Below, piece after piece: positions 24,902-34,397 of a stretch of 49,714 nt of DNA. Within the stretch, counting starts at the first letter, position 1; each line of letters begins with the position of its first letter. The DNA comes from CALKZN01 sp964633815. Its GTDB lineage: Bacteria; Pseudomonadota; Gammaproteobacteria; Arenicellales; Arenicellaceae. The notes under the pieces are model-generated. The model searched no databases. It was not told where the DNA came from and saw only the letters and a list, made by a program, of their open reading frames with translations. Location: NCBI GenBank assembly GCA_964633815.1, contig CAZWHW010000012.1:1-49714 (forward strand). Reading direction: 5' to 3'. Position numbers and translations under genes: made by a program.

Positions 24902-25731
24902 ACATATCTAAAGATTTGCCTCGAATTGCAATTGCGCAAATGAATTCTAACCATGTAGTTGAAGAAAACCTTCGACAACTAGAGTGGTTGATTGGAGAGC
25001 AAAACTCGTGTTTTGATATACTTTTTTTGCCTGAAAATTTTGCTCATATGCCACGCAATGAAAAGGAAAGAACAGCCTGTGCTGAAAAATTTGGGCAAGG
25101 TATAATTCAGGATTTTTTAAGTAAATTAGCCCGCAAGCAACAGTGTTGGATTGTCGCTGGCAGTGTGCCAATTTTGGTTGATGAATTAGATCGCAACAGT
25201 AAAATTTTTCAGACATGTTTAGTTTATGATCAGCAAGGCGAATTAAAAAAGCGTTATGATAAAATTCACTTGTTTGATGTGACCTTACCAAGCGGCGACG
25301 TGTATCATGAATCGCGTTTTATTGAGTTTGGAGATCTAAGTCAAAACCCAACTGTACAAAGTCCTTGGGGGTTAGTGGGTCTGAGTATTTGCTATGATCT
25401 ACGTTTTCCCGAATTCTATCGCGCCATGCCTGATGATATTTTTATGTTATCAGTGCCAGCAGCATTCACCTATGATAGCGGCAAAGTACATTGGCAGACT
25501 TTGCTTAAAGCTAGGGCGATAGAAAACCAAGTGTATGTTGCGGCTGCTGCGCAAACAGGTGAACACAGCAATGGCAGGAAGACATGGGGACATTCAGCGT
25601 TGATTGATCCTTGGGGAAAAACAATTGCTCAAATAAGCGGCGAGCAAAAAGTTGTTTCAACCTCGATTGATCTCGCATATATTCAACAAGTTCGTGAGCA
25701 ATTTCCATGTCTTCACCATAAACGAACATAA
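24898..25731 (+). CDS. carbon-nitrogen hydrolase, Nit/omega-amidase type
   Basis: Nitrilase-superfamily amidase of 277 residues. The catalytic triad is visible: Glu46 in LPENFA, Lys122 in YDKIHLFD and Cys165 in ICYDLRFPE. The sequence resembles the Nit1/YbeM-type enzymes that hydrolyse deaminated glutathione or omega-amides. It starts at a TTG whose last bases overlap the yhdP stop (TTGA), so translation is probably coupled. The order yhdP-nit-tldD is standard in Pseudomonas-like genomes. The exact substrate cannot be told from sequence. Confidence 0.88.
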   Translation: MNISKDLPRIAIAQMNSNHVVEENLRQLEWLIGEQNSCFDILFLPENFAHMPRNEKERTACAEKFGQGIIQDFLSKLARKQQCWIVAGSVPILVDELDRNSKIFQTCLVYDQQGELKKRYDKIHLFDVTLPSGDVYHESRFIEFGDLSQNPTVQSPWGLVGLSICYDLRFPEFYRAMPDDIFMLSVPAAFTYDSGKVHWQTLLKARAIENQVYVAAAAQTGEHSNGRKTWGHSALIDPWGKTIAQISGEQKVVSTSIDLAYIQQVREQFPCLHHKRT

Positions 25732-25782
25732 ACTCATTAATACTATTTATCTACACTGATAGAGCAATTTTAGAGGCATTAA

Positions 25783-27228
25783 ATGACAGATTATCATGCA
25801 ATTGCGCAACAAGCGCTTTTTGAGCCAACAGCATTGAGCGATAAAGATTTAGCTAATGTAATGGGGAAACTTCATTCGATTAACGATTGTGATTATGCAG
25901 ATTTGTACTTTCAATATCAGAAAAGTGAATCATGGTCTCTCGATGAAGGTAAAGTGAAATCAGGTAATTTTAGTATTGAGCAAGGAGTAGGTTTGCGAAG
26001 TGTTGTTGGTGATAAAACCGCTTTTGCTTATTCTGAAGATTTATCTGCTGAAGCAATCTTAGCGGCAACTAAAGTAGCTGAAGCAATTGGTAATCGTAAC
26101 CAAAATTATCAGCAAGCACTTACATGGCATAGACCTCAAAATACATCCTTATATTTGCCTACAGATCCACTAACATCTATGTCGGATGAAAATAAAACTC
26201 GTCTTTTAGGCATAGCAGATAAATATGCAAGAGCAGCTGATGCGAGGGTTCAAGAAGTCACAGTCAATTTATCAGGTGTTTATGAAGTCATTATGGTCGT
26301 TAACAATGAAGGCAAACAAGTCCCTGATGTGCGTCCTTTGGTGCGCATGAATGTCTCAGTGATTGTCGAACAAAATGGTCGACGTGAACGTGGTTCTTCA
26401 GGCGGCGGCGGCCGTCAAGGCTATGAAATGTTTACAGATGAACAAATCAAAGAATATTCTGAAGAAGCCGTTCGTCAGGCGATTGTGAATCTAGATGCGA
26501 TTGATTCTCCAGCTGGTACTATGACGGTTGTTTTGGGTTCTGGTTGGCCAGGAATTTTATTACATGAAGCCGTTGGACATGGATTAGAAGGCGACTTTAA
26601 TCGTAAAGGGACTTCGGTTTTTTCTGGAAAAATTGGCGAAAAAGTCGCTTCAGAGCATTGCACAATCATTGATGATGGCACTATTAAAAATCGTCGTGGT
26701 TCTTTGTCGATTGATGATGAAGGCAATCAAACTAAACGTAATGTGTTGATTGAAAACGGCATTCTCAAAGGCTATATGCATGACAGTATGAATGCACGAT
26801 TAATGGGACATGAACTCACTGGTAATGGTAGGAGAGAATCGTTTGCGCATTTGCCGATGCCGAGAATGACTAACACATATATGCTCGGTGGTGAGCATGC
26901 GCCTGAGGAGGTGATTGAATCAGTAGAGAACGGTATTTATGCTGTCAGTTTTAGTGGTGGACAAGTGGATATTACTTCTGGGCAATTTGTTTTTTCATCC
27001 AGTGAAGCCTATTTGATTGAAAATGGCAAAGTCACAGCCCCTGTTAAAGGTGCGACGCTGATTGGCAATGGTCCAGAAGCAATGAAGCGCGTTAGTATGG
27101 TTGGCAATGATATGGCTTTGGATTCAGGTATTGGTATGTGTGGTAAAGATGGGCAAAGTGTGCCCGTTGGTGTTGGTCAACCGACGATGCGTATCGATGG
27201 TCTAACAGTGGGCGGGGTGCAGTTATGA
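25783..27228 (+). CDS. tldD: metalloprotease TldD
   Basis: Catalytic subunit of the heterodimeric TldD/TldE zinc protease that degrades unfolded peptides and matures microcin B17 or modulates CcdA elsewhere. The 481-residue protein carries the zinc motif HEAVGHGLEGD (HExxxH, residues 261-266), the preceding MTVVLGSGWPGILL and the typical GGGGRQGYE stretch. A ribosome-binding site AGAGGC precedes the ATG. It overlaps pmbA by four bases (ATGA), matching the obligate partnership. Confidence 0.95.
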   Translation: MTDYHAIAQQALFEPTALSDKDLANVMGKLHSINDCDYADLYFQYQKSESWSLDEGKVKSGNFSIEQGVGLRSVVGDKTAFAYSEDLSAEAILAATKVAEAIGNRNQNYQQALTWHRPQNTSLYLPTDPLTSMSDENKTRLLGIADKYARAADARVQEVTVNLSGVYEVIMVVNNEGKQVPDVRPLVRMNVSVIVEQNGRRERGSSGGGGRQGYEMFTDEQIKEYSEEAVRQAIVNLDAIDSPAGTMTVVLGSGWPGILLHEAVGHGLEGDFNRKGTSVFSGKIGEKVASEHCTIIDDGTIKNRRGSLSIDDEGNQTKRNVLIENGILKGYMHDSMNARLMGHELTGNGRRESFAHLPMPRMTNTYMLGGEHAPEEVIESVENGIYAVSFSGGQVDITSGQFVFSSSEAYLIENGKVTAPVKGATLIGNGPEAMKRVSMVGNDMALDSGIGMCGKDGQSVPVGVGQPTMRIDGLTVGGVQL

Positions 27229-28604
27229 GTGCGTCGGCAAAACACAAACCTCAGCAGGAATTGGATATGTTAGTCGATGAAAGTGTGTTAGAAAACGCTG
27301 CTTTTCAAGCGTTAGAATTTGCAAAAAAACTTGGTGCAGATCAAGCTGAAACGAGTCTTTCAAATAGTTTGGGGCAGGCGATTAATGTTCGTCAGCAAGC
27401 ATTGGAATCTGTTGAAGTGCACAATGATCGATCCATGACGATAAATGTCTATAACAATCATTGTGCTGGTTCTGCAACAACTGCGGATTTAAGCGATGCT
27501 GGCATACAAGCTGCGGTGCAAGCGGCTATTTCCATAGCAAAGCAAACAGAAGCAGATGAATGCTTTGGATTGGCGGATAAAGATCGCTTAGCAGAGAATA
27601 GAATCAGCAATAGTGAGTTAGAGCAAAATCATGCTTGGGATGCCTCAATTAATGAACTGATGGAAGTGTCTCAACAGTGCGAACAAGCGGCGCTTGATGT
27701 CGATTCGAGAATTAATAATACCGAGGGGGCGACAGTCAATACTCATCAAGGTGTTTCTATATATGCAAATTCCCATGGGTTTTCAGCATTCTCTAAAGGC
27801 TCGAGCCATAGTTTATCTTGTTCAGTCATCGCGCAAATGCAGGATGATATGCAGCGAGATTATTGGTATGACTCCAACTGCAACCCGCAAGCCTTAGCAA
27901 GTCCTGAATCAATCGGGCAGTTTTGTGGTGAACGTACCGTGCGTCGTCTGGGTGGGCGTCAAGTGGATTCTTGTCAAGTGCCAGTCTTGTTTGAGGCACC
28001 ATTAGCGAGCAGTTTAATTGGTCATTTAATCTCATCTATTTCAGGAGGAGTTCTCTACAAAAAGGCGAGTTTTATGTTGGATCGTTTAGGTGAAAAAATC
28101 TTCCCAGAATGGTTATCAATTGCTGAGCATCCGCATCTTAGTGGAGAATATGGCAGCTCATTTTATGATGGCGAAGGGGTGGCGACTCCTGAACGTCGAA
28201 CAATTGTAGAACAAGGCGAATTAACTGCGTATATATTGGGTTCTTTTACCTCCAGAAAGCTTGGAATGCAAAGCACAGCAAATTCAGGGGGCATGCGCAA
28301 TGTTCGTTTATCGCAAACGGGTGAAAGTTTTGATGAACTGGTGAAATCAATGGGTACGGGCTTTATTGTCACTGAGTTGATTGGTTCAGGGATTAATTTG
28401 GTCACGGGTGATTATTCGCGAGGAGCATCGGGTTTTTGGGTGGAGAATGGTGAAGTTCAACATGCTGTGCAAGAAGTGACAGTAGCAGGCAATTTGCTTG
28501 ACATATTTGCGTCTATTCAAGCAATTGGCAGTGATGTTGATTCGCGTGGAAACATTCATACTGGTTCGATTTTGCTTGAAAAACTGACAATTGCCGGTGC
28601 ATAA
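27225..28604 (+). CDS. pmbA: metalloprotease subunit PmbA/TldE
   Basis: Non-catalytic partner of TldD in the TldDE peptidase. The 459-residue protein has the family layout without the HExxxH zinc site, with DSCQVPVLFEAPLASSLIGH at the equivalent position and a C-terminal SGFWVENGEVQHAVQEVTVAGN. Start codon overlaps the tldD stop by four bases. In many gammaproteobacteria yjgA lies close to these genes; it is absent here. Confidence 0.95.
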   Translation: MSASAKHKPQQELDMLVDESVLENAAFQALEFAKKLGADQAETSLSNSLGQAINVRQQALESVEVHNDRSMTINVYNNHCAGSATTADLSDAGIQAAVQAAISIAKQTEADECFGLADKDRLAENRISNSELEQNHAWDASINELMEVSQQCEQAALDVDSRINNTEGATVNTHQGVSIYANSHGFSAFSKGSSHSLSCSVIAQMQDDMQRDYWYDSNCNPQALASPESIGQFCGERTVRRLGGRQVDSCQVPVLFEAPLASSLIGHLISSISGGVLYKKASFMLDRLGEKIFPEWLSIAEHPHLSGEYGSSFYDGEGVATPERRTIVEQGELTAYILGSFTSRKLGMQSTANSGGMRNVRLSQTGESFDELVKSMGTGFIVTELIGSGINLVTGDYSRGASGFWVENGEVQHAVQEVTVAGNLLDIFASIQAIGSDVDSRGNIHTGSILLEKLTIAGA

Positions 28605-28729
28605 CCACGATTTCTTTTTGCAGAGAGTTGTTTTCTATCGTCAAGCGCTTAGCAACGGTATAAAATAGCACTCCGAGAAATTTCGGCGAAACTTTTTCTG
28701 CAAAACTTAAGCGGCGATATAAAAACATC

Positions 28730-29422
28730 ATGATGAGTAAATTAAAAAAGTATTTAATTGCTGGCATGCTAGTGTGGGTCCCCTTAGCGGCTACCTTTTT
28801 ATTAGTGCGATTTTCAATTAATTTAATTGACCGCACCTTGGTGCTGATTCCAAAGCAATATCGTCCTGAAGAATTGTTAGGCTATGAAATTCCGGGACTT
28901 GGTTTAGTTTTAACCTTTATATTAATGGTTGTTACAGGCGCAATTGTTGCTAACTTTTTTGGTCGACAACTGGTCAGCGTTTGGGAAGATTTTTTGTCGC
29001 GCATACCTTTTGTGCGGACTATTTATTCAACAGTCAAACAGGTTACTTCGACATTATTTTCTGATGCTAGCCAATCTTTTCGCGAAGTTGTGTTAGTTGA
29101 ATATCCTCGCAAGGGCACTTGGGTGTTGGCCTTTGTCACTGGCGAAACGCCTGAATTTATCACTTCAGCGGCAAAAAAAGATTTAACCAACTTATTTGTG
29201 CCTACCACACCAAACCCGACATCTGGCTTTTATGTGATGGTTGAAAAAAAAGATATCCGCAGGCTAGAAATCTCAGTCGAAGATGGCCTGAAAATGATAT
29301 TATCCGCGGGCGTGATTAACCCGTTGGAAGATGAAGACTTTCAGTTTGAATATTTTCACAGTCAAAGTGCCGATGATAATGTTGGTGTTGAAAATGACAG
29401 CGACAAACCAAAACAAGACTAG
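28730..29422 (+). CDS. DUF502 family inner-membrane protein
   Basis: Predicted inner-membrane protein of 230 residues, family DUF502 (PF04367), function unknown. Two hydrophobic segments (about 8-28 and 53-78) are followed by the conserved FLSRIPFVRTIYSTVKQV, SFREVVLVEYPRKG and TPNPTSGF motifs. Start is ATG-ATG, either possible. Promoter-like TATAAA at 28659-28664 and a CCGA/TCGG hairpin lie in the 125-base leader. It precedes aspS by 42 bases, a widespread arrangement that suggests co-transcription. Confidence 0.9.
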   Translation: MMSKLKKYLIAGMLVWVPLAATFLLVRFSINLIDRTLVLIPKQYRPEELLGYEIPGLGLVLTFILMVVTGAIVANFFGRQLVSVWEDFLSRIPFVRTIYSTVKQVTSTLFSDASQSFREVVLVEYPRKGTWVLAFVTGETPEFITSAAKKDLTNLFVPTTPNPTSGFYVMVEKKDIRRLEISVEDGLKMILSAGVINPLEDEDFQFEYFHSQSADDNVGVENDSDKPKQD

Positions 29423-29464
29423 TCATTGACTAGACAGATTAATTAGATTTTTTAGAGGAAGCAG

Positions 29465-31267
29465 ATGAGAACTCATCAGTGTGGACAAATTAACGAAACA
29501 ATGCTTGATCAAGTCATCACCGTATGTGGTTGGGCGCAGCGTCGTCGTGATCATGGTGGTGTAATCTTTATTGATTTACGTGACGCTAGCGGTTTATTAC
29601 AAGTGGTTGTTGATCCAGATGCTGAAGAGGCATTTGCTGCTGCGGAAAGTGTTAGAAATGAATTTGTATTGCAAGTTACAGCTAAGGTTCGTTTACGGCC
29701 TGAAGGCACGACCAATGATAATTTACCTACTGGTCAAGTTGAAGTTTATGCGACTGAAGTGACGGTATTAAATCGTGCCGAGCCATTGCCGTTCCAGTTG
29801 GATGATGACGATGTTGGTGAGGCCGTGCGCTTAGAGCACCGCTATTTAGATTTGCGTGGCGAAAAAATGCAACGTACTTTACGTTTGCGCCACAAAGTCA
29901 CACACTTAATGCGCAAGTTTTTAGATGACCAAGGCTTTGTTGATATTGAAACGCCGATGCTAACGAAATCTACGCCAGAAGGAGCGCGAGATTATTTGGT
30001 GCCAAGCCGAGTTCATCCGGGTGAATTTTTTGCATTGCCGCAATCACCTCAATTGTTCAAACAATTGTTAATGGTGTCTGGTTATGAACGTTATTATCAA
30101 ATTGCACGCTGTTTTCGCGATGAAGATTTGCGTGCAGATCGTCAGCCTGAATTCACCCAGCTGGATATTGAGATGTCATTCATCAATGAAGATGACATTA
30201 TGGGCATGATGGAAGGCATGATTAAAGGTTTGTTCAAACAAGCATTGGATATTGATTTGCCCGATGAGTTGCCGCGCATGAGCTACGCGCAAGCAATTGA
30301 AGATTTTGGTATTGACCGTCCTGATTTACGAAACCCTCTGCGGTTGGTGACTGTTTCAGACATTATGAGCACAGTTGATTTTAAGGTTTTTTCAGGTCCT
30401 GCGAATGATCCTGAAGGCCGTGTTGCGGCGATCTTAGTGCCGCAAGGTTCAGAAAAGCTGAGCCGTAAAGAAATTGATTCTTATACACAATTTGTCGGCA
30501 ATTATGGTGCACGCGGTTTGGCTTATATCAAAGTCAATGATGTAACTGCAGGGCGCGATGGGTTGCAATCGCCAATCGTGAAAAATATTTCTGATGAAGC
30601 CTTAAATGGATTAATTGAGCGGCTCAATGCGCAAAATGGCGATTTGATTTTCTTTGGTGCTGATAAAGCTAAAGTTGTGAATGATTCCTTAGCAGCATTA
30701 CGCAATAAGCTAGGTGTTGATCTTGATTTGCTAACTGAAAAATGGAGCCCGATGTGGGTTGTAGAATTCCCAATGTTTGAACAAGACAGTGAAGGCAATT
30801 GGACTTCATTGCACCATCCATTTACGGCACCTTTTGAAGATCAAATTGAATTGCTTAAAACGGAGCCAGGCAATGTCTTGTCACGTGCTTATGATATGGT
30901 GCTTAATGGCACTGAAATTGGTGGCGGCTCGATCCGTATTCATGATCAAGCTGTGCAAAAGCTAGCATTTGATGCATTAGGGATTGATGACCAAGAAACC
31001 GAAGAAAAATTTGGTTTCTTATTAAACGGTTTGAAATATGGTGCACCTCCGCATGGCGGTATTGCTTTTGGTTTGGATCGAATTGTGGCGATGATGTCCG
31101 AAGTCGAATCTATTCGCGATGTGATTGCGTTCCCGAAAACACAGCGAGCTTCGTGTTTGATGACAGCTGCCCCAGCAGATGTGGATAATAAACAGTTAAA
31201 AGAATTACATATCAAATTGCGTCCTAGTGCCATTAAAGAGAGTGAGACAAAAGAATCCGCAGAATAA
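29465..31267 (+). CDS. aspS: aspartyl-tRNA synthetase (bacterial type)
   Basis: Class II synthetase charging tRNA-Asp. The 600-residue protein has an N-terminal OB-fold (GWAQRRRDHGGVIFIDLRD), motif 2 (FRDEDLRADRQPEFTQLD), a GAD insertion domain (about 290-420) and motif 3 (GLDRIVAM). AGAGGAAG before the ATG is a good ribosome-binding site. The stop codon lies in the loop of an intrinsic terminator. Whether it is discriminating or also acts on tRNA-Asn depends on gatCAB, not seen here. Confidence 0.97.
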   Translation: MRTHQCGQINETMLDQVITVCGWAQRRRDHGGVIFIDLRDASGLLQVVVDPDAEEAFAAAESVRNEFVLQVTAKVRLRPEGTTNDNLPTGQVEVYATEVTVLNRAEPLPFQLDDDDVGEAVRLEHRYLDLRGEKMQRTLRLRHKVTHLMRKFLDDQGFVDIETPMLTKSTPEGARDYLVPSRVHPGEFFALPQSPQLFKQLLMVSGYERYYQIARCFRDEDLRADRQPEFTQLDIEMSFINEDDIMGMMEGMIKGLFKQALDIDLPDELPRMSYAQAIEDFGIDRPDLRNPLRLVTVSDIMSTVDFKVFSGPANDPEGRVAAILVPQGSEKLSRKEIDSYTQFVGNYGARGLAYIKVNDVTAGRDGLQSPIVKNISDEALNGLIERLNAQNGDLIFFGADKAKVVNDSLAALRNKLGVDLDLLTEKWSPMWVVEFPMFEQDSEGNWTSLHHPFTAPFEDQIELLKTEPGNVLSRAYDMVLNGTEIGGGSIRIHDQAVQKLAFDALGIDDQETEEKFGFLLNGLKYGAPPHGGIAFGLDRIVAMMSEVESIRDVIAFPKTQRASCLMTAAPADVDNKQLKELHIKLRPSAIKESETKESAE

Positions 31268-31282
31268 TGTCTGTGGATTTTT
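31255..31282 (+). terminator. intrinsic terminator overlapping the aspS stop
   Basis: ATCCGCAGA (31255-31263), loop ATAATG, TCTGTGGAT (31270-31278) make a 9-bp stem with one G-T wobble, followed by TTTTCT. The aspS TAA is in the loop, so the last codons of aspS form the ascending arm. nudB downstream would then need its own promoter or readthrough. Confidence 0.75.
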
Positions 31283-31314
31283 CTATGAATCTTCGTTGGC
31301 TTTGGTAAGTTCAC

Positions 31315-31746
31315 ATGGTTGATCCGCGACACTTTAAACGTCCTGAGTCTGTCATGGTGGTAGTTCACACGGATGATGAAATTTTATTGATCAAACGCGC
31401 TGATCATGAGTGCTTTTGGCAATCTGTCACTGGTTCATTAGAGTGGAATGAAACCAAAGAAAGAACGGCCATTCGTGAACTAGCTGAAGAAACTGGTATT
31501 AAAGATGTGCCGATTCGTTTCACAGGAGTGCGTCGTAGCTATGAAATTTTAGAGCAATGGCGCTATAAATTCCCGCCAGGCGTCACTCGAAATTTTGAGA
31601 ACCTATTCTTTTGCCATTTGCCAGAGCGTGTAGATATTACACTAGATCCTACTGAGCATACTGAATTCCAATGGTTGTCACATGAAGATGCAATTGAAAA
31701 AACGTTTTCATGGACAGACAAGCTTGCTATTCAAATGTTGAAATAG
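31315..31746 (+). CDS. nudB: dihydroneopterin triphosphate diphosphatase (Nudix)
   Basis: Nudix hydrolase of folate synthesis removing pyrophosphate from dihydroneopterin triphosphate. The 143 residues contain the Nudix box GSLEWNETKERTAIRELAEETG with the REx2EE core, and NudB-like RPESVMVVVHT at the N-terminus and FQWLSHEDA at the C-terminus. It follows aspS as in E. coli and Pseudomonas, which supports NudB over other Nudix enzymes. Convergent with the glycosyltransferase gene 9 bases downstream. Confidence 0.88.
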   Translation: MVDPRHFKRPESVMVVVHTDDEILLIKRADHECFWQSVTGSLEWNETKERTAIRELAEETGIKDVPIRFTGVRRSYEILEQWRYKFPPGVTRNFENLFFCHLPERVDITLDPTEHTEFQWLSHEDAIEKTFSWTDKLAIQMLK

Positions 31747-31755
31747 GCTTCGGGT

Positions 31756-33123
31756 TCATGCGGTGTTAATGCTGAGTTTTTTGAAAATTGCTTCTTGTAG
31801 TTTTTCAGGTTCTTCGCAGTCAGTGATTTTTGACCACTTGCGATAAAAATTGATTTTGTCTTTTCGGAAAATATTTTTTAGCTCTTTATTAGGCGTTGAA
31901 CGTGACACACCAGTGTCATGCAGGACAACGGCTGTTGGTTCATACCAGATTTGCCATCCCTGTTTGCCGATATGAAAGCAATAATCTGAATCAGAAAAAA
32001 TCATGCGCATATTGGCATCTAATAAACCACATTCTTTGAGTGTTGCGCCGCGAATTATTACGGATGAAAAAGTTGCCCAAGATTCTTGAGTGGCAATATT
32101 TAAGTTGTTTTTTGATACATAGCCAGCTTTGTGAGTGCCTGTTGGAAAAGCGTTATGGCTTCCACCCCAGAAAATCCGATCCGGTCGGTCTGTGACTAAA
32201 TTTTTGCCACCCACTAAGCCTGCTTTTGGATTTGCGTTAAATCGTTTTAACGAGGCAGAAATATAGTCAGAATGTGGCTGTGTATCGTTATTCAGAATCC
32301 AGAAGAAATCACAATTGTCTTGTATGGCGAGTTCAAGACCGACATTGACCCCTATGGTGAAATAGCGGTTATTGACATTATTGTCGACAATATAAAGCCA
32401 ACGTGGATCAAAACCTTGAACTTTGATTAATGCATCTAAACAGCGATTTAATTTTTTCTGAGAACCAAAGTGCGGAATAATCACAGCAATTTTTTGTTGC
32501 TCAAGAGCATTGCTGGTTCTTTCCAATTGTTCAAACAAAGGCAAAAGCTTGGTGCGAATAGGCTGATTTTTAACTGGATTTAAATCAACATAAAAATCAG
32601 CTTTTAAAAATATATTAGCGGGCACGCAATCGGGATAGATATGCACATTGCTAGCTTTGTTATTGACAGATTTCAGTGTTGCATCGTTGCATTGTGTGAG
32701 GTGGAAGTGCAGTTTTACTGGTGCTAATAATTGTGTCAATCGTTGTAAATATCGAAAACCTTGATCAAGATGTTCAGCGGACTCTCCAAAGCCGCCAACG
32801 AGCAGGATATGCACAGTCTCTTTGTTAGCAAAACTTGCATGCCATGCGCTAACACTTTTAATGTTGAGTGAAGTTAGTTTGCGAGGGCACTGAGAATGCT
32901 TGGCTATACTTTGCTGGGCAGAAGCGGGCAACATAACTAAATCAGCTCGATCTTGTATTGATAGCGACTCAGATAATTGCTGAAAATACGTTTCTGAACT
33001 GAAAAAAATATGCGAAAAAGGGATGGTTTGATCCCGAAATTTTTCTGTAGAAGGCAACGATATTACTGACGATCCTCGTGTTTGGATGTCGGGAATACCT
33101 TGTTTGGAATAAAAAAATCGCAC
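31756..33123 (-). CDS. two-domain family 2 glycosyltransferase
   Basis: The C-terminal half (from about residue 210) is a GT-A fold family 2 glycosyltransferase: KIAVIIPHFGSQKKLNRCLDAL, a nucleotide-sugar binding region, the NNDTQ metal site (DXD equivalent), and SDSDYCFHIGKQGWQIWYEP near the acceptor site. The N-terminal 200 residues resemble a degenerate GT4/GT-B-like half (LLVGGFGESAEHLDQGFRYL) and I cannot name it. GTG start with AGGA upstream. It is isolated between nudB and murB without other polysaccharide genes, so its acceptor (LPS core, exopolysaccharide, protein) is unknown. Confidence 0.8.
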   Translation of the reverse strand: MRFFYSKQGIPDIQTRGSSVISLPSTEKFRDQTIPFSHIFFSSETYFQQLSESLSIQDRADLVMLPASAQQSIAKHSQCPRKLTSLNIKSVSAWHASFANKETVHILLVGGFGESAEHLDQGFRYLQRLTQLLAPVKLHFHLTQCNDATLKSVNNKASNVHIYPDCVPANIFLKADFYVDLNPVKNQPIRTKLLPLFEQLERTSNALEQQKIAVIIPHFGSQKKLNRCLDALIKVQGFDPRWLYIVDNNVNNRYFTIGVNVGLELAIQDNCDFFWILNNDTQPHSDYISASLKRFNANPKAGLVGGKNLVTDRPDRIFWGGSHNAFPTGTHKAGYVSKNNLNIATQESWATFSSVIIRGATLKECGLLDANMRMIFSDSDYCFHIGKQGWQIWYEPTAVVLHDTGVSRSTPNKELKNIFRKDKINFYRKWSKITDCEEPEKLQEAIFKKLSINTA

Positions 33124-33283
33124 GAAAAAATCCTATTGGCAGCTCTATTTACAACAGCGAGCTCAGATCATACTATTTTTTATTCACTTATAGTTAGTGT
33201 GCGCATAGCAAATATGAATGATTGGCATAGCTTAAAGCAAACTCATTTGACTATAAAAGCTCTATTGCTTTACTAATTAGTCG

Positions 33284-33289
33284 TATAAT
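33284..33289 (+). promoter_or_regulatory. -10 box placing transcription start at the murB ATG
   Basis: A perfect TATAAT ends 6 bases before the murB ATG, so a normal start site (7 bases downstream) would fall on the A of the start codon. No ribosome-binding site is present. The -35 region (around 33261-33267) is poor. This geometry suggests a leaderless mRNA. Confidence 0.5.
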
Positions 33290-33295
33290 TACGCC

Positions 33296-34348
33296 ATGCA
33301 AATTCAGAACAATATTCAGCTGCAAAATCTGAATACCATGGCAACGCCAGCGGTAGCAAAATGGTTTGCAGTGGCGCAAACTGAAGCAGATATTGTGTCG
33401 GCGATGGAGTTTTGTCAGCAACAAGCGTGTGAATATTTAGTTTTGGGTGAGGGGAGTAATTCATTATTCACCAATGATTTGGATTTATTAGTGATTGCAA
33501 ACCGTGTCGGCGGAGCTGGACAAATACCAGATATATTCTCTAGCAAAGCAATTCGCACCCTAGACGAAAATGAAGACAAAATAAGCCTGCGTATTGGTGC
33601 AGGTGTCAACTGGCATCAATTAGTCGAGCAGTCTCTACAACAAGGTTTTTATGGCTTGGAACAACTGGCGCTCATCCCAGGCTTGGTTGGTGCAGCGCCT
33701 ATTCAAAATATCGGTGCTTACGGTAGTGAAATTCAAGATGTGCTCATCACTGTTCGCGCCTATGACACTGAGCAACAAGCCTTTGTCGAACTCAGCAAAC
33801 AAGAATGCCAATTTGCCTATAGGGATAGTGTTTTCAAACAAAATCCTAACCGCTATATCATCACTGCCGTTGATCTTCGCCTAGCAAAACAAGCTGCAGA
33901 ATATACGCTTGAATCAGTGTATGCGGGGCTTAGACCTGAACTACAAGATAAAAGCACAATTACAGCAAAAGATGTTTTCGATGCTGTTTGTAATATTCGT
34001 CAAGCAAAATTGCCCGATCCAAAAGTCATTCCAAATGCAGGCAGTTTTTTCAAAAACCCAGTGGTCACAAAAGAACAAGAACAAGCCTTAAAAAAACAAT
34101 TTCCCGATTTAGTAAGTTACCCAGTTGAAGAAGGTATAAAGCTTGCCGCTGGCTGGTTAATTGAACAAGCAGGACTAAAAGGATTTAGCCAAGACAATGG
34201 CGTGGGTTGTTATGAGAAACAAGCTTTGGTTTTGATAAATCCTAACAAAGCTTCAGGGCAGTCTGTCTTAGATTTTTCTGAAGAAGTGAAACAGGTCGCA
34301 ATGAACAAGTTTTGTGTTGATTTAGAAGTAGAACCAAGATTATATTAA
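33296..34348 (+). CDS. murB: UDP-N-acetylenolpyruvoylglucosamine reductase
   Basis: FAD/NADPH enzyme producing UDP-N-acetylmuramic acid. The 350-residue protein is the type I form: YLVLGEGSNSLFTND FAD-binding segment, LALIPGLVGAAPIQNIGAYG, the catalytic serine in NAGSFFKNP (Ser250) and a C-terminal EVEPRLY with the catalytic glutamate. Starts at 33296 without a visible ribosome-binding site, possibly leaderless. Divergent from the glycosyltransferase gene across 172 bases. Confidence 0.95.
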   Translation: MQIQNNIQLQNLNTMATPAVAKWFAVAQTEADIVSAMEFCQQQACEYLVLGEGSNSLFTNDLDLLVIANRVGGAGQIPDIFSSKAIRTLDENEDKISLRIGAGVNWHQLVEQSLQQGFYGLEQLALIPGLVGAAPIQNIGAYGSEIQDVLITVRAYDTEQQAFVELSKQECQFAYRDSVFKQNPNRYIITAVDLRLAKQAAEYTLESVYAGLRPELQDKSTITAKDVFDAVCNIRQAKLPDPKVIPNAGSFFKNPVVTKEQEQALKKQFPDLVSYPVEEGIKLAAGWLIEQAGLKGFSQDNGVGCYEKQALVLINPNKASGQSVLDFSEEVKQVAMNKFCVDLEVEPRLY

Positions 34349-34397
34349 TTTGAGATAGTAGGTTATTAATTTTTAACTAGTACAAAGGAGTGAACAT

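Noticed and set aside
30946..31368. 140-codon antisense ORF over aspS and nudB
   Set aside because: Shadow of two strongly supported genes; no start signal and no family pattern.
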